Positions 25,684 to 34,395 of a stretch of 64,000 bases of DNA are shown here, in pieces; the stretch's first letter is position 1; each line of letters begins with the position of its first letter. The notes under the pieces were generated by a model, which searched no databases, was not told the origin of the DNA, and saw nothing but the letters and a program-made list of their open reading frames with translations. Both the position numbers and the translations under genes were made by a program. Source of the DNA: Methylobacterium sp. 10 (lineage in GTDB: Bacteria; Pseudomonadota; Alphaproteobacteria; Rhizobiales; Beijerinckiaceae); assembly GCF_000519085.1 (NCBI RefSeq), contig NZ_KI912577.1:7501-71500 (forward strand). Direction: 5' to 3'.

Positions 25684-26398
25684 TCCGGCTGCACGGCCCC
25701 TCCCCTGGCGACAAGCCACCCTCCTGGCCATCAGGCCAGTCACGCGGCGGGTGAAGAGCTACCGTTTCCGGGTCGATTTCGACCGGCCGATGCTGGCCGG
25801 GCAGCACGTCGATGTGCGCCTGACGGCCCCGGACGGCTATCAGGCCCAGCGCAGCTATTCCATCGCCTCGGCGCCGGGCGCGGACGGCACGATCGAGCTG
25901 ATGATCGAGGGCCTGCCCGATGGCGAGGTCTCCGGCTTCTTCGATTCCGTGGCCGAGATCGGCGACACGATCGAGTTGCGCGGCCCCATCGGCGGCTCCT
26001 TCGTCTGGCGTCCGGAGGATGGCGGTCCCCTCCTCCTCGTGGGTGGCGGCTCCGGCGTGGTGCCGCTCCTCGCGATGCTGCGCCATCGCGCGGCGGCCGC
26101 ACCCGAGGTGCCCGCCCTGCTGCTGTACTCGGTGCGCGACGCCGACGAGACCATCGCGGCGGAGGAACTGGCCGTCCGCGCGCGCGACGAGCCGTGTTTC
26201 GACCTGATGCTCACCCTGACGCGGGCCGGTGGCCGCCGGGTCGACGGGGCGATGATCGGCGAAGCGCTGGACCGGCTCGGGCCTCCGCGCCACGTCTACA
26301 TCTGCGGCGGCAACGCCTTCGTGGGGAATGCGGCGGACCTCCTCCTCGATGCCGGGCTGGAACCGGGCCGTATCAGGACCGAGCGTTTCGGCGGCTGA
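25676..26398 (+). CDS. Ferredoxin-NADP reductase-like FAD oxidoreductase
   Basis: A 240-aa reductase with an FAD-binding barrel (HVDVRLTAPDGYQAQRSYSIAS, residues 43-64, quoted in part, with the RxYS motif) and an NAD(P)-binding domain (LLVGGGSGVVPLLAMLR near 120; YICGGNAFVGNAADLL near 208). No 2Fe-2S domain is fused. The start is GTG at 25676 inside the end of the sulfite oxidase-like gene. It likely supplies electrons to, or takes them from, that molybdoenzyme. Confidence 0.83.
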   Translation: MIDPAARPLPWRQATLLAIRPVTRRVKSYRFRVDFDRPMLAGQHVDVRLTAPDGYQAQRSYSIASAPGADGTIELMIEGLPDGEVSGFFDSVAEIGDTIELRGPIGGSFVWRPEDGGPLLLVGGGSGVVPLLAMLRHRAAAAPEVPALLLYSVRDADETIAAEELAVRARDEPCFDLMLTLTRAGGRRVDGAMIGEALDRLGPPRHVYICGGNAFVGNAADLLLDAGLEPGRIRTERFGG

Positions 26399-26408
26399 AC
26401 GGCGCGCC

Positions 26409-26504
26409 CTACGCCCAGTGCCGCGCCCACAGTGCCACGCCCCCACCGACGGCGAGGGCCAGAAGCGGGGTCACCACGAAAGCGACGAATTGGATCTCGG
26501 TCAT
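26409..26504 (-). CDS. 31-residue single-span membrane microprotein
   Basis: The reading frame gives MTEIQFVAFVVTPLLALAVG followed by GGVALWARHWA and TAG. One hydrophobic helix covers nearly the whole length and ends with a positively charged tail. The ATG at 26504 shares ATGA with the stop codon of the next upstream small membrane protein gene, which strongly suggests translational coupling and that the frame is real. Function unknown; it may be an accessory subunit of the partner. Confidence 0.6.
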   Translation of the reverse strand: MTEIQFVAFVVTPLLALAVGGGVALWARHWA

Positions 26505-26761
26505 GGCTTGAGGCCTTTCAGGACCATGCGCGCCATGGCGTGAAGCCCGACGCTGCATCCCAGGAAGATCGCGACGCCCAGCAGGAGTGTCAACGGGCCG
26601 ATATGCGATCCGGAGGCGGTGACGCCGAACACGGCGGCAGCGGTCGGCGCCACCACACCGGCCGTGAACAGCCCGCCAGCCGCCGTGTTCAGGTAGGTCG
26701 CAGTCAGCTTCACCCGCTCGGTGCGGACCAGCCTCTCGCCTGAATCGTCGATATCGCTCAT
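26501..26761 (-). CDS. Small two-span membrane protein
   Basis: An 86-aa protein with a charged N-terminus (MSDIDDSGERLVRTERVKL) and two hydrophobic segments (about 23-48 and 54-78, separated by a short GSH-containing loop). It ends MARMVLKGLKP. No characterised family recognised. First of a coupled pair with the 31-aa protein; convergent with the ferredoxin reductase gene. Confidence 0.68.
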   Translation of the reverse strand: MSDIDDSGERLVRTERVKLTATYLNTAAGGLFTAGVVAPTAAAVFGVTASGSHIGPLTLLLGVAIFLGCSVGLHAMARMVLKGLKP

Positions 26762-26848
26762 CGGCCCTCGCTCGCCGACCCAGCGCGATTCCGCAAACCG
26801 GAATTTTGAGAAGTCACGTGCGTGCGCACCGATGCGCCCGCCCCGCCC

Positions 26849-27943
26849 TCAGGCCTCGGCCCCCACCAGCCGGTCCGCCACCTCCTCCGCCAGAGACAGG
26901 CTCGATGTGAGGCCGGGGCTCTCGATGCCGAAGAGATGGACGAGGTGCGGCAGGCCATGCTCGGCCGGCCCGTCGATGAGGAAATCCGCCGCCGGCTCCC
27001 CCCGTCCGGTGAGCTTGGGCCGGATGCCGGCGTAATCCGGCGTCAGGACATCATCGGGCAGTCCCGGCCAATAGCGGCGGATGGCATGGGCGAAGACCTC
27101 GGCGCGGCCGGCGTCGACGACGTAATCCGGCGCGTCCACCCATTCCACGTCCGGCCCGAAGCGCATACGGCCGGCGAGGTCCAGGGTGAGATGGATGCCG
27201 AGCCCGCCCTCCATCGGCGCGGGATAGATCAGGCGCGAGAAGGCCGGACGGCCGAGGCAGCCGAAATAGCTGCCCTTGGCGAGGACCTGCCGCGGGATCC
27301 GCTCGCTTGGATAGGGCTCGACCGTCAGCGCCACGGCCTGCGCGCCGAGGCCGGCGGCGTTGACGACGGCATCGAAGGCGAGTTCTTCCCCGCAGACCTC
27401 GACCCGCCAGCCCCCTTCATCGCGCCGGATCGCCCCGACCGGAGCGTGAAAGGCGATGGCCCCGCCGGCATCCTCGATGTCGCCCTGCAGGGCCAGCATC
27501 AGGGCGTGGCTGTCGACGATGCCGGTCTCAGGGGAATGAAGCGCTGCGACGCAGGACAGGTTCGGCTCCAGGGCGCGGGCCTCCCGGCCCTCCAGGACAG
27601 CGAGGCCCTCGACGCCGTTGGCTTGGCCGCGTTCGGCGATCCCCTCCAGGCCGGCCCGCTCGTTCTCGGACGTGGCGACGATGAGCTTGCCCGGCCGGGC
27701 ATGGGGCACGCCGTGGCTGCGGCAGAAAGCGTAGAGCATCCGCCGCCCTTGCGTGCAGTGGCGGGCGCGCAGGGAGCCGGCGGGGTAGTACATCCCGCCA
27801 TGGATCACCTCCGAACTGCGCGAGGACACCCCGGTCCCGATCGCGCCTTCGGCTTCGGCGACAACGACCGAATGCCCGCGCGCGCCCAAGGTCCGCGCCA
27901 CCGCCAGCCCGACGATTCCAGCTCCTATGACAAGCACGTCCAT
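26849..27943 (-). CDS. NAD(P)/FAD-dependent oxidoreductase, LhgO-like
   Basis: A 364-aa DAO-family flavoprotein starting MDVLVIGAGIVGLAVARTL with a Rossmann GxGxxG at residues 7-12 and the second glycine motif near the C-terminus. The region SSRSSEVIHGGMYYPAGSL (residues 43-61) and the tail GIESPGLTSSLSL match L-2-hydroxyglutarate dehydrogenase/oxidase-like proteins. It probably oxidises a 2-hydroxy acid or an amino acid and passes electrons to quinone or oxygen. Start at 27943; the open frame extends 150 bp upstream without a better start. Confidence 0.83.
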   Translation of the reverse strand: MDVLVIGAGIVGLAVARTLGARGHSVVVAEAEGAIGTGVSSRSSEVIHGGMYYPAGSLRARHCTQGRRMLYAFCRSHGVPHARPGKLIVATSENERAGLEGIAERGQANGVEGLAVLEGREARALEPNLSCVAALHSPETGIVDSHALMLALQGDIEDAGGAIAFHAPVGAIRRDEGGWRVEVCGEELAFDAVVNAAGLGAQAVALTVEPYPSERIPRQVLAKGSYFGCLGRPAFSRLIYPAPMEGGLGIHLTLDLAGRMRFGPDVEWVDAPDYVVDAGRAEVFAHAIRRYWPGLPDDVLTPDYAGIRPKLTGRGEPAADFLIDGPAEHGLPHLVHLFGIESPGLTSSLSLAEEVADRLVGAEA

Positions 27944-28162
27944 CGGCGGGCCCTGGGTAGGGACGAGGAGGTGGCGCGTCTCGCCTTCGATCGTCTTGGC
28001 CCACATCGTAACGGGCGGATCGATCGCGCGCCTCCTTTTTCCGCGCCCTCCGGTCGCTCGCCCAGTGAAATCCGCTCCCGTCGTCCCCATCGGCAAAGGC
28101 TCGATCCGGCTCCCCTTGAATCACCGACCATTCCGGTCACGCGAGAAGGTGCCGACCGGATG

Positions 28163-29206
28163 CTATGGCCTGGCGGGAGATCGACGCCCGAAGCCACTCA
28201 ACAGGTCTCTGACGCTTTGGGTCAATGGGACCTCGATCTGACGATGCACGATCCAGGCAAGGATTCCGGCGACCGCAACTGCGCCGACGAATGCGACCAG
28301 CTTCAAGGAGAAGCTCTGCGGATCGAAGACTTTGAAAACGATCTTCTCGCAGAGTTGGTAGGACAGGAAATGCGTGAGGTACAGCGCATAGCTGCTGTTG
28401 CCCTGCTCGACGGCAAAGTCGGTTTTCGAGACGATACCTCTGGTTTCCAGCAACACCGCAGCCAGCACGAGCGACGCTGCCGGCAAGCCGAGTCCGACGA
28501 AGCGGGGAGTTGTCGGCCAGAGGAATTCCGCCGCCACCAGAAAACCGAAACTGGCGACGCCCAGGGCGCTGGTCATCGAGAAGGTGAAGAGCCTCGGAGG
28601 GATCGTGACATGCCGCACGAGGTAACAGATCCATATGCCCGCAACGAACTCGAGAATGATAGGGTCCGTATAGAATCGGCCAACTACATTTTCTGGCCGA
28701 AACAATAGTCCGAAAATCACGAGGGCGATCATGGCCAGGCTCAGATAAAAATATCTGGTCACTTCCGGATAGATGTAGAGGCTCAGAAAAAAGAGGCAGT
28801 AGAAGAATAGCTCGTAGTTGAGTGTCCATCCGAGGAACAGGATAGGCTGTATCAGGCCGTTCGATTTCTCGAACGGGATGAACGCCAGCGACATGAGCAA
28901 ATGCCCCAGCCCGTCATCGATGCTGCGAAAGAGAAAGGGCATTGAGAGGGCTGCGAGAAAGACGGCCATCGTCATGAACCAGTAGAGCGGAACGACGCGA
29001 ACCAGCCGCTTGATGATGAATTGATGTGGGGGCGCGATCCGGCCGTCGGTGGTGTAGGCCATGACGAACCCGCTGATCACGAAGAAGATATCGACGCCCC
29101 AGGACCCCATTGAATACTTCAGATGGCCGAACAGCAAGACCTGGCAGTGAAAACAGACAACGAGATAAGCTGCGATCGCTCTCAGTGACTGGATATTATA
29201 TATCAT
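28163..29206 (-). CDS. Acyltransferase 3-family membrane protein
   Basis: A 347-aa integral membrane acyltransferase (OafA/ExoZ type) with about ten hydrophobic segments. Conserved elements are the N-terminal SLRAIAAYLVVCFHC with the catalytic His, DIFFVISGFVMAYTT (residues 39-53) and the R-containing loop KRLVRVVPLYWF. Such enzymes O-acetylate surface polysaccharides. Base composition is well below the neighbours in G+C, pointing to horizontal acquisition. A beta-helix protein gene is divergent on the other side of a 705-bp gap; a link between them is possible but unproven. Confidence 0.85.
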   Translation of the reverse strand: MIYNIQSLRAIAAYLVVCFHCQVLLFGHLKYSMGSWGVDIFFVISGFVMAYTTDGRIAPPHQFIIKRLVRVVPLYWFMTMAVFLAALSMPFLFRSIDDGLGHLLMSLAFIPFEKSNGLIQPILFLGWTLNYELFFYCLFFLSLYIYPEVTRYFYLSLAMIALVIFGLLFRPENVVGRFYTDPIILEFVAGIWICYLVRHVTIPPRLFTFSMTSALGVASFGFLVAAEFLWPTTPRFVGLGLPAASLVLAAVLLETRGIVSKTDFAVEQGNSSYALYLTHFLSYQLCEKIVFKVFDPQSFSLKLVAFVGAVAVAGILAWIVHRQIEVPLTQSVRDLLSGFGRRSPARP

Positions 29207-29911
29207 CAGATTGTTTCCACATAAGATGATATGGGCGAGCGTTCGACGCTATCCAGATTGTTGCGCTCGACTGTTCTGATCGCGAGCGCACCACCCGTAC
29301 CATCGCTGCCGCGGGCTCTTCGCGGAAGTGCGCATCGGGACTACGTCCGTCTTGAGCGACGGCGGACCCGCCAGGTCGGACATTCGCCCCTGCACCCACC
29401 CGCTCGAAGCGGCCGGCAGCATCCGGGGCCGCCTCAGACCTTCGGGTGAAGACGGCCTCTTCCCCATTCCCGCCGCGCCGCTCCACCGACCCCGATCCGA
29501 CGTTTCATCGCCGTGCCAGGGCCCTGTTTGCGTCCGGTAGAAACGATCCGGCCCTTTGCACACACCGGCATATCGCCCTCTCTCCAGGCGAAATCGGCGA
29601 GCCGTTCGACAGCATCGAAAATCATCCCTGACACATTTTAAACAAGATCTGATCACTAAGATTTGTTGTATCAATAAAGTACTAGATAATCGAAGTGTAC
29701 CTATCTGTACATTTGTCGGAAAGCACAGAGGAAGTTCTTCTTAGTACTGACCGATAAATCATCAAATCCGATTATTCGCTCATCATTGCGATAATAATCT
29801 TGGGAATAGTGTCGGCGGACAACGCCGACGCTGACGGGGATCCGTGACCAGAATTGGCGCGGATTGAGAGGATCGGCGTCAGGACCGATCGCAGACACAA
29901 CTGGAAGACGA
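29207..29911. other. 705-bp intergenic region with an AT-rich half
   Basis: No gene is supported. The first half (to about 29630) is GC-rich with short chance frames. The second half (29630-29830) is AT-rich and probably carries the promoters of the divergent acyltransferase and beta-helix genes. No clear RNA gene or repeat was found in it. Confidence 0.5.
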
Positions 29912-32134
29912 ATGCAGCATTCGCATCATGACGTCACGTCGCACGACGAGGAGCGTTCCACCACCGATACGGGTCTCTGGTCGAGCCCGACATACGACTT
30001 CGTTTCAAGCTTCACCGAGAACGGTGTTTCGAGCCCGGTTCCGGACATGGGCAGCTGGGAGCCCCTCTCCGACGTTCCGGATCCGGTGGAATCCGACACC
30101 CGAACGACATCCCTGCTCGGCGCCGGCACGGTTCCGCTCACACGCCACGATGGGACGATCGTCGCCCAGGAAGGCGATGTCATTCGGAACCTCGACATCT
30201 ATGTCGATAGTGGGCCCGGCATCGACGTCGACCACGTAAAAAATGTGACCATCGAGAACGTCCGCATCCATATCAATGGAAACGGCGGGACCGAGGAAGG
30301 TGCCGGCATCCGTATCATGCGGGGTGACAACGTCACCGTCCAAAACGTCGAGGTCTTCAACGAGGGCGCACCTGAGACGGGCGCCGAACGGACCCCGGAC
30401 CATTACGGGATTTCGGCCTTCGAGGCCAATGACCTGAGCGTGACGAACGCGACGTTCCACGACACGTCGACGGGCATCCTCGTGCAATACTCGCCGGGCA
30501 CCACACTCGAGGGCATCGAAGGCTACGATATGCGCGGGCCCTTCCCCCGCGGCCAGCTCGTACAGTTCGGCGAGTCGCCGGACAGCAGCCTCAACAACTT
30601 CTACGTCCACAACGATCCGAACGTCGCTTGGACCGAGGACAACATCTCGATCTACTACAGCGACAATGTCACCGTCTCGAACGGCGTCATCGACGGCAAC
30701 AATTCGCCGAGCGGTCAGGGGGTCATCTTCGAAGGGTCGAACAACGGTACCGCCCGCAACATCGACGCGATCCATATGGGCAACGGCGCGTTCGCGGATT
30801 ACGGCCAGAACAACACCTTCGACTCCACGCGCTCCTTCGACAACATCGCGGAGGACCAGGGGCGTGGGAATCCGCTCTCGAACGCCCTGCTCTGGGGCGT
30901 GAACGAGAGCACGGTGGTGACCGATTCCTCGTATCAGAACGCGGGAAATCCGGGCAACATCGTCTGGGGCGAGGGCAATATCGGCGCCGGCATCGACGTG
31001 ACCGAAGTGACCGGCCAGGCGCCCATGGCGCATTGGACCAACGACTTCAGCCAAGGCGTCTCGGAGCCGGTGCCGGACGTCGGCACACCGGATCCCGTCT
31101 CCGAGGGACCGGATCCGGTGGTTCCGGACATCGGACCGACGCCCTCGCCCGAGGAACCTCCGGTCGTCGCGCTGCCATCCGATCCGGTGCCCGGGGACGA
31201 CACGGCTCCGCTCACACGCCATGATGGGACGATCGTCGCCCGGGAAGGCGATGTCATTCGCGACATGGACATCTATGTCGATAGCGGTCCCGGCATCGAC
31301 GTCGATCACGTGGACAATGTGACGATCGAGAACGTCCGCATCCATATCAATGGAAACGGTGGCACCGAGGAAGGCGCCGGCATCCGAGTCATGGAGGCCG
31401 ACGACGTCGATATTCAGAACGTGGAGGTCTTCAATGACGGCGCACCCGAAACGGGCGCCGAGCGGACCCCGGACCATTACGGGATTTCGGCCTTCGAGGC
31501 CGAAGACCTGAGCGTGACGAACGCGACGTTCCACGACACGTCGACGGGCGTCCTGCTGCAATACTCGCCGGGCGCGGAACTGGAGGGTATCGAAGGCTAC
31601 GATATGCGCGGACCCTTCCCCCGCGGGCAGCTCGTGCAGATGGGCCAGTCGCCGGACAGCACCCTGAACAACTTCTACGTTCACAACGATCCGAACGTCG
31701 CTTGGACCGAGGACAACATCTCGATCTACTACAGCGACAACGTCACCGTCTCGAACGGCGTCATCGACGGCAACAATTCGCCGAGCGGCCAGGGTGTCAT
31801 CTTCGAGGGATCGAACAACGGCACCGTCCGCAACGTCGACGCGATCCATATGGGCAACGGCGCCTTCGCGGATTACGGCCAGAACAACACCTTCGCGTTC
31901 ACGCGCTCCTTCGACAACATCGCGGAGGACCAGGGGCGCGGAAATCCGCTCTCGAACGCCCTACTCTGGGGTGTCAACGAGAGTACGGTGGTGACTGATT
32001 CCTCGTATCAGAACGCGGGAAATCCGGGCAACATCGTCTGGGGCGAGGGCAATATCGGCGCCGGCATCGATGTGACCGAAGTGACCGGCCAGGCGCCCGT
32101 GGCGCATTGGACGAACGAGTTCACCTGGAGCTGA
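29912..32134 (+). CDS. Right-handed beta-helix protein with two near-identical tandem copies
   Basis: A 740-aa protein made of two copies of one ~310-residue parallel beta-helix domain. Each begins PLTRHDGTIVA.EGDVIR and ends EVTGQAP.AHWTN.F. Each contains short repeats typical of pectin lyase-like folds (NVTIENVRIHINGNG; DNVTVSNGVIDGNNSPSG; NNTFDSTRSFDNIAEDQG). A Pro/Asp-rich linker separates them (about residues 387-430), and a related linker precedes copy 1. No signal peptide is visible; the acidic repetitive protein with N-terminal His/Asp residues may be secreted by another route. ATG at 29912 has GGAAG upstream; the TTG at 29864 is less likely. Enzyme activity cannot be assigned. Confidence 0.8.
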   Translation: MQHSHHDVTSHDEERSTTDTGLWSSPTYDFVSSFTENGVSSPVPDMGSWEPLSDVPDPVESDTRTTSLLGAGTVPLTRHDGTIVAQEGDVIRNLDIYVDSGPGIDVDHVKNVTIENVRIHINGNGGTEEGAGIRIMRGDNVTVQNVEVFNEGAPETGAERTPDHYGISAFEANDLSVTNATFHDTSTGILVQYSPGTTLEGIEGYDMRGPFPRGQLVQFGESPDSSLNNFYVHNDPNVAWTEDNISIYYSDNVTVSNGVIDGNNSPSGQGVIFEGSNNGTARNIDAIHMGNGAFADYGQNNTFDSTRSFDNIAEDQGRGNPLSNALLWGVNESTVVTDSSYQNAGNPGNIVWGEGNIGAGIDVTEVTGQAPMAHWTNDFSQGVSEPVPDVGTPDPVSEGPDPVVPDIGPTPSPEEPPVVALPSDPVPGDDTAPLTRHDGTIVAREGDVIRDMDIYVDSGPGIDVDHVDNVTIENVRIHINGNGGTEEGAGIRVMEADDVDIQNVEVFNDGAPETGAERTPDHYGISAFEAEDLSVTNATFHDTSTGVLLQYSPGAELEGIEGYDMRGPFPRGQLVQMGQSPDSTLNNFYVHNDPNVAWTEDNISIYYSDNVTVSNGVIDGNNSPSGQGVIFEGSNNGTVRNVDAIHMGNGAFADYGQNNTFAFTRSFDNIAEDQGRGNPLSNALLWGVNESTVVTDSSYQNAGNPGNIVWGEGNIGAGIDVTEVTGQAPVAHWTNEFTWS
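30120..32127 (+). repeat. In-frame tandem duplication inside the beta-helix gene
   Basis: About 30120-31050 and 31194-32124 are the same sequence displaced by 1074 bp (358 codons). Long stretches are almost base-for-base identical (for example 30618-30720 against 31692-31794), including synonymous positions, so the duplication is recent or maintained by gene conversion. Confidence 0.9.
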
Positions 32135-32162
32135 TCCGACAGCCGAACGTGAAACATGATGA

Positions 32163-32195
32163 GGGGTCCCGACCGGCAACGGCCGGGACCCCTTT
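32163..32195 (+). terminator. Intrinsic terminator after the beta-helix gene
   Basis: GGGGTCCCG pairs with CGGGACCCC (with an inner ACCGGC/GGCC part) and is followed by TTT, 29 bp after the stop codon. Confidence 0.75.
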
Positions 32196-32482
32196 CGTGC
32201 GAGACGGCCTGTCGGGCGATCCGACGTCGCCGATCCTGCCGCGTCGGGCCTCGTGACGGACTTGGGCGGCCCCCCCTGCCCGGAGCGCTCGACGCGAGAT
32301 GCACGCGGACGACGCTTGGAAGCATTGCACCATGGGGCGTGGCGTCACGGCGCCATTGCAGTTAGAAGCAACCTCTCCGTAACCGAACGAGGCCGGACCC
32401 ACGACCGGATGCAGCGACGTCGCCACTCAGGGCGAGTCGAATCCGCAGGGTTTGCCTTGTCTGCCTGCAAGGCCTCTGCCCC

Positions 32483-34198
32483 GTGCCCTTTCCTACCCTG
32501 CCGGCCCCGCTCGTCCGAGCGCTCGAGGCCCGCAACTACGAAGACCCGACCCCCGTCCAGAGTGCCGTGATCGAGGCGGCGGCCCAGGGCCGCGACCTCC
32601 TCGTCTCGGCCCAGACCGGCTCCGGCAAGACCGTGGCCTATGGCCTCGCCTTCGCCGAGACGCTCCTCGGCGATGCCGAGCGGCTGGCGCCGGCCGGCCC
32701 GCCCCTGGCGCTGGTCATCGCCCCGACGCGCGAACTCGCGCTTCAGGTCCAGCGCGAGCTCGAATGGCTCTATGCCGAGACCGGTGCCCGCGTCATCGCC
32801 TGCGTCGGCGGCATGGACCCGCGCCGCGAGAGCCGGGCCCTGGCCGAAGGCGCGCATATCGTCGTCGGTACGCCGGGCCGCCTGCGCGACCATCTTGAGC
32901 GGCGTAACCTCGCCACCCAGAACCTGCGCGTCGCCGTCCTCGACGAGGCCGACGAGATGCTCGATCTCGGTTTCCGGGACGACCTCGAGTTCATCCTCTC
33001 GGTGACACCTAAGGAGCGGCGCACGCTGCTCTTCTCCGCGACCCTGCCGAAGGCGATCGCCAGTCTCGCCGAGCGCTACCAGAACGATGCCCTGCGCATC
33101 GCCGTGAAGGGCCAGGAGCGCGGCCATACCGACATCACCTACCGCGCCGTGCGCGTGGTGCCGCGCGAGATCGAGCATGTGGTGGTCAACACCCTGCGCT
33201 ACACCGATGCGCCCACCGCCATCGTCTTCTGCAACACCCGCAACGCCGTCCGCCATCTCCAGGCCGTGCTCACCGAACGCGGCTTCTCGGCGGTCGCCCT
33301 GTCGGGCGAACTCGGCCAGGGCGAGCGCAACGCCGCGCTCCAGGCCCTGCGCGACGGCCGCGCCAAGGTCTGCGTCGCCACCGACGTCGCCGCCCGCGGC
33401 ATCGATCTGCCCACCGTGAGCCTCGTGATCCATGCCGACCTGCCCCACGATGCCGAGGTGCTGCAGCACCGCTCCGGCCGGACGGGGCGCGCGGGCCGCA
33501 AGGGCACCAGCGTCCTGCTGATCCCGGCCTCCAAGCGCCGCCGCGCCGAGCAGATGTTCGCCATCGCCAAGGTCAATGCCGAATGGGCCGCACCGCCCAC
33601 GGCGGACGAGATCCGCCGCCTCGACGGCGAGCGCATGTGGCAGGACCCGCTCTTCACCGAGACGCCGGCCGAGGAAGACCTCGCCATGGGCGAGGCGCTG
33701 CTCGCCCAGCGCACGCCGCAGGAACTTGCCGCCGCCCTCGCCAAGATCTACCGCGCCCGCCTGCCCGAGCCCGAGGACGTCACCGACCCCGGTGCCGGCC
33801 CCGAGCGCAAGGAGCGCAAGGTCTACGACCCCGCCGATTCGGCGCGGATCGATGCGGAAGGTCCCTCGGTCTGGTTCCGGCTCAATCTCGGCCGGCGCGA
33901 CAATGCCGACCCGCGCCGCCTCCTGCCGATGCTGACCCGTCGCGGCAATATCGGCCGCCAGGAAATCGGCGCCATCCGCATCTTCGACCGGGAGACCAAA
34001 TTCGAGATCCGTGGCGGCGCCGCCTCCCGCTTCGCCGCCACCTTCGCCAAGAACGGCTCGCCGGAAATCCAGGTCGAGGCGCTTCTCGGTGGCGAGCCCG
34101 ACCGCGAGGCCGAGGGCCCGAAGGGCTTCAAGAGCCCCCGCGCCGCCCGCCACGAACGCGAAGCCGGCAAGAAGCCGCCGCAGCGCAAGCCGCGCTAA
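32483..34198 (+). CDS. DEAD-box RNA helicase, DbpA-like
   Basis: A 571-aa ATP-dependent RNA helicase. Motifs in order are Q (DPTPVQSAVI), I (AQTGSGKT), Ia (PTRELALQV), II (LDEADEML), III (FSATLP), and VI (HRSGRTGRAGRKG), within residues 20-350. A C-terminal DbpA-type RNA-binding domain lies at about 455-530 (SVWFRLNLGRRDNAD; IFDRETKFEI), followed by a basic tail (KKPPQRKPR). The domain suggests binding of 23S rRNA and a role in large-subunit assembly. The start is GTG at 32483. A palindromic repeat follows the gene. Confidence 0.88.
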   Translation: MPFPTLPAPLVRALEARNYEDPTPVQSAVIEAAAQGRDLLVSAQTGSGKTVAYGLAFAETLLGDAERLAPAGPPLALVIAPTRELALQVQRELEWLYAETGARVIACVGGMDPRRESRALAEGAHIVVGTPGRLRDHLERRNLATQNLRVAVLDEADEMLDLGFRDDLEFILSVTPKERRTLLFSATLPKAIASLAERYQNDALRIAVKGQERGHTDITYRAVRVVPREIEHVVVNTLRYTDAPTAIVFCNTRNAVRHLQAVLTERGFSAVALSGELGQGERNAALQALRDGRAKVCVATDVAARGIDLPTVSLVIHADLPHDAEVLQHRSGRTGRAGRKGTSVLLIPASKRRRAEQMFAIAKVNAEWAAPPTADEIRRLDGERMWQDPLFTETPAEEDLAMGEALLAQRTPQELAAALAKIYRARLPEPEDVTDPGAGPERKERKVYDPADSARIDAEGPSVWFRLNLGRRDNADPRRLLPMLTRRGNIGRQEIGAIRIFDRETKFEIRGGAASRFAATFAKNGSPEIQVEALLGGEPDREAEGPKGFKSPRAARHEREAGKKPPQRKPR

Positions 34199-34209
34199 GC
34201 GCATCGCGT

Positions 34210-34324
34210 CCCTCTCCCCCTTGTGGGGAGAGGTTAGGAGTGGGGGTGGCTCCGCCAGCCTCCGCCGGCTGAGGGTCGCCCAACCACCCCCACCTCCAAC
34301 TCCTCCCCACAAGGGGGAGGAGAG
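34210..34324. repeat. 115-bp palindromic repeat after the helicase gene
   Basis: CCTCTCCCCCTTGTGGGGAG ... GTGGGGGTGG on one side faces CCACCCCCAC ... CTCCCCACAAGGGGGAGGAG on the other, around a small GCC-rich centre. The smaller hairpins CCCC..TTGTGGGG and CCCCACAAGGGG also form inside each arm. It is probably a multicopy intergenic element and could act as a terminator for the helicase and the convergent exported-protein gene. A related 17-nt string occurs at 14818-14834. Confidence 0.7.
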
Positions 34325-34395
34325 CCGCGCATCCGGCAAAGTGATTGCCTCAATAGCCGCTTGCCGGGGAGATGGGTGCCGGCAAGGCCGTTCCG

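Noticed and set aside
29864..29911. Earlier TTG start for the beta-helix protein
   Set aside because: The ATG at 29912 has a GGAAG site at proper distance, and the extra residues add no signal peptide.
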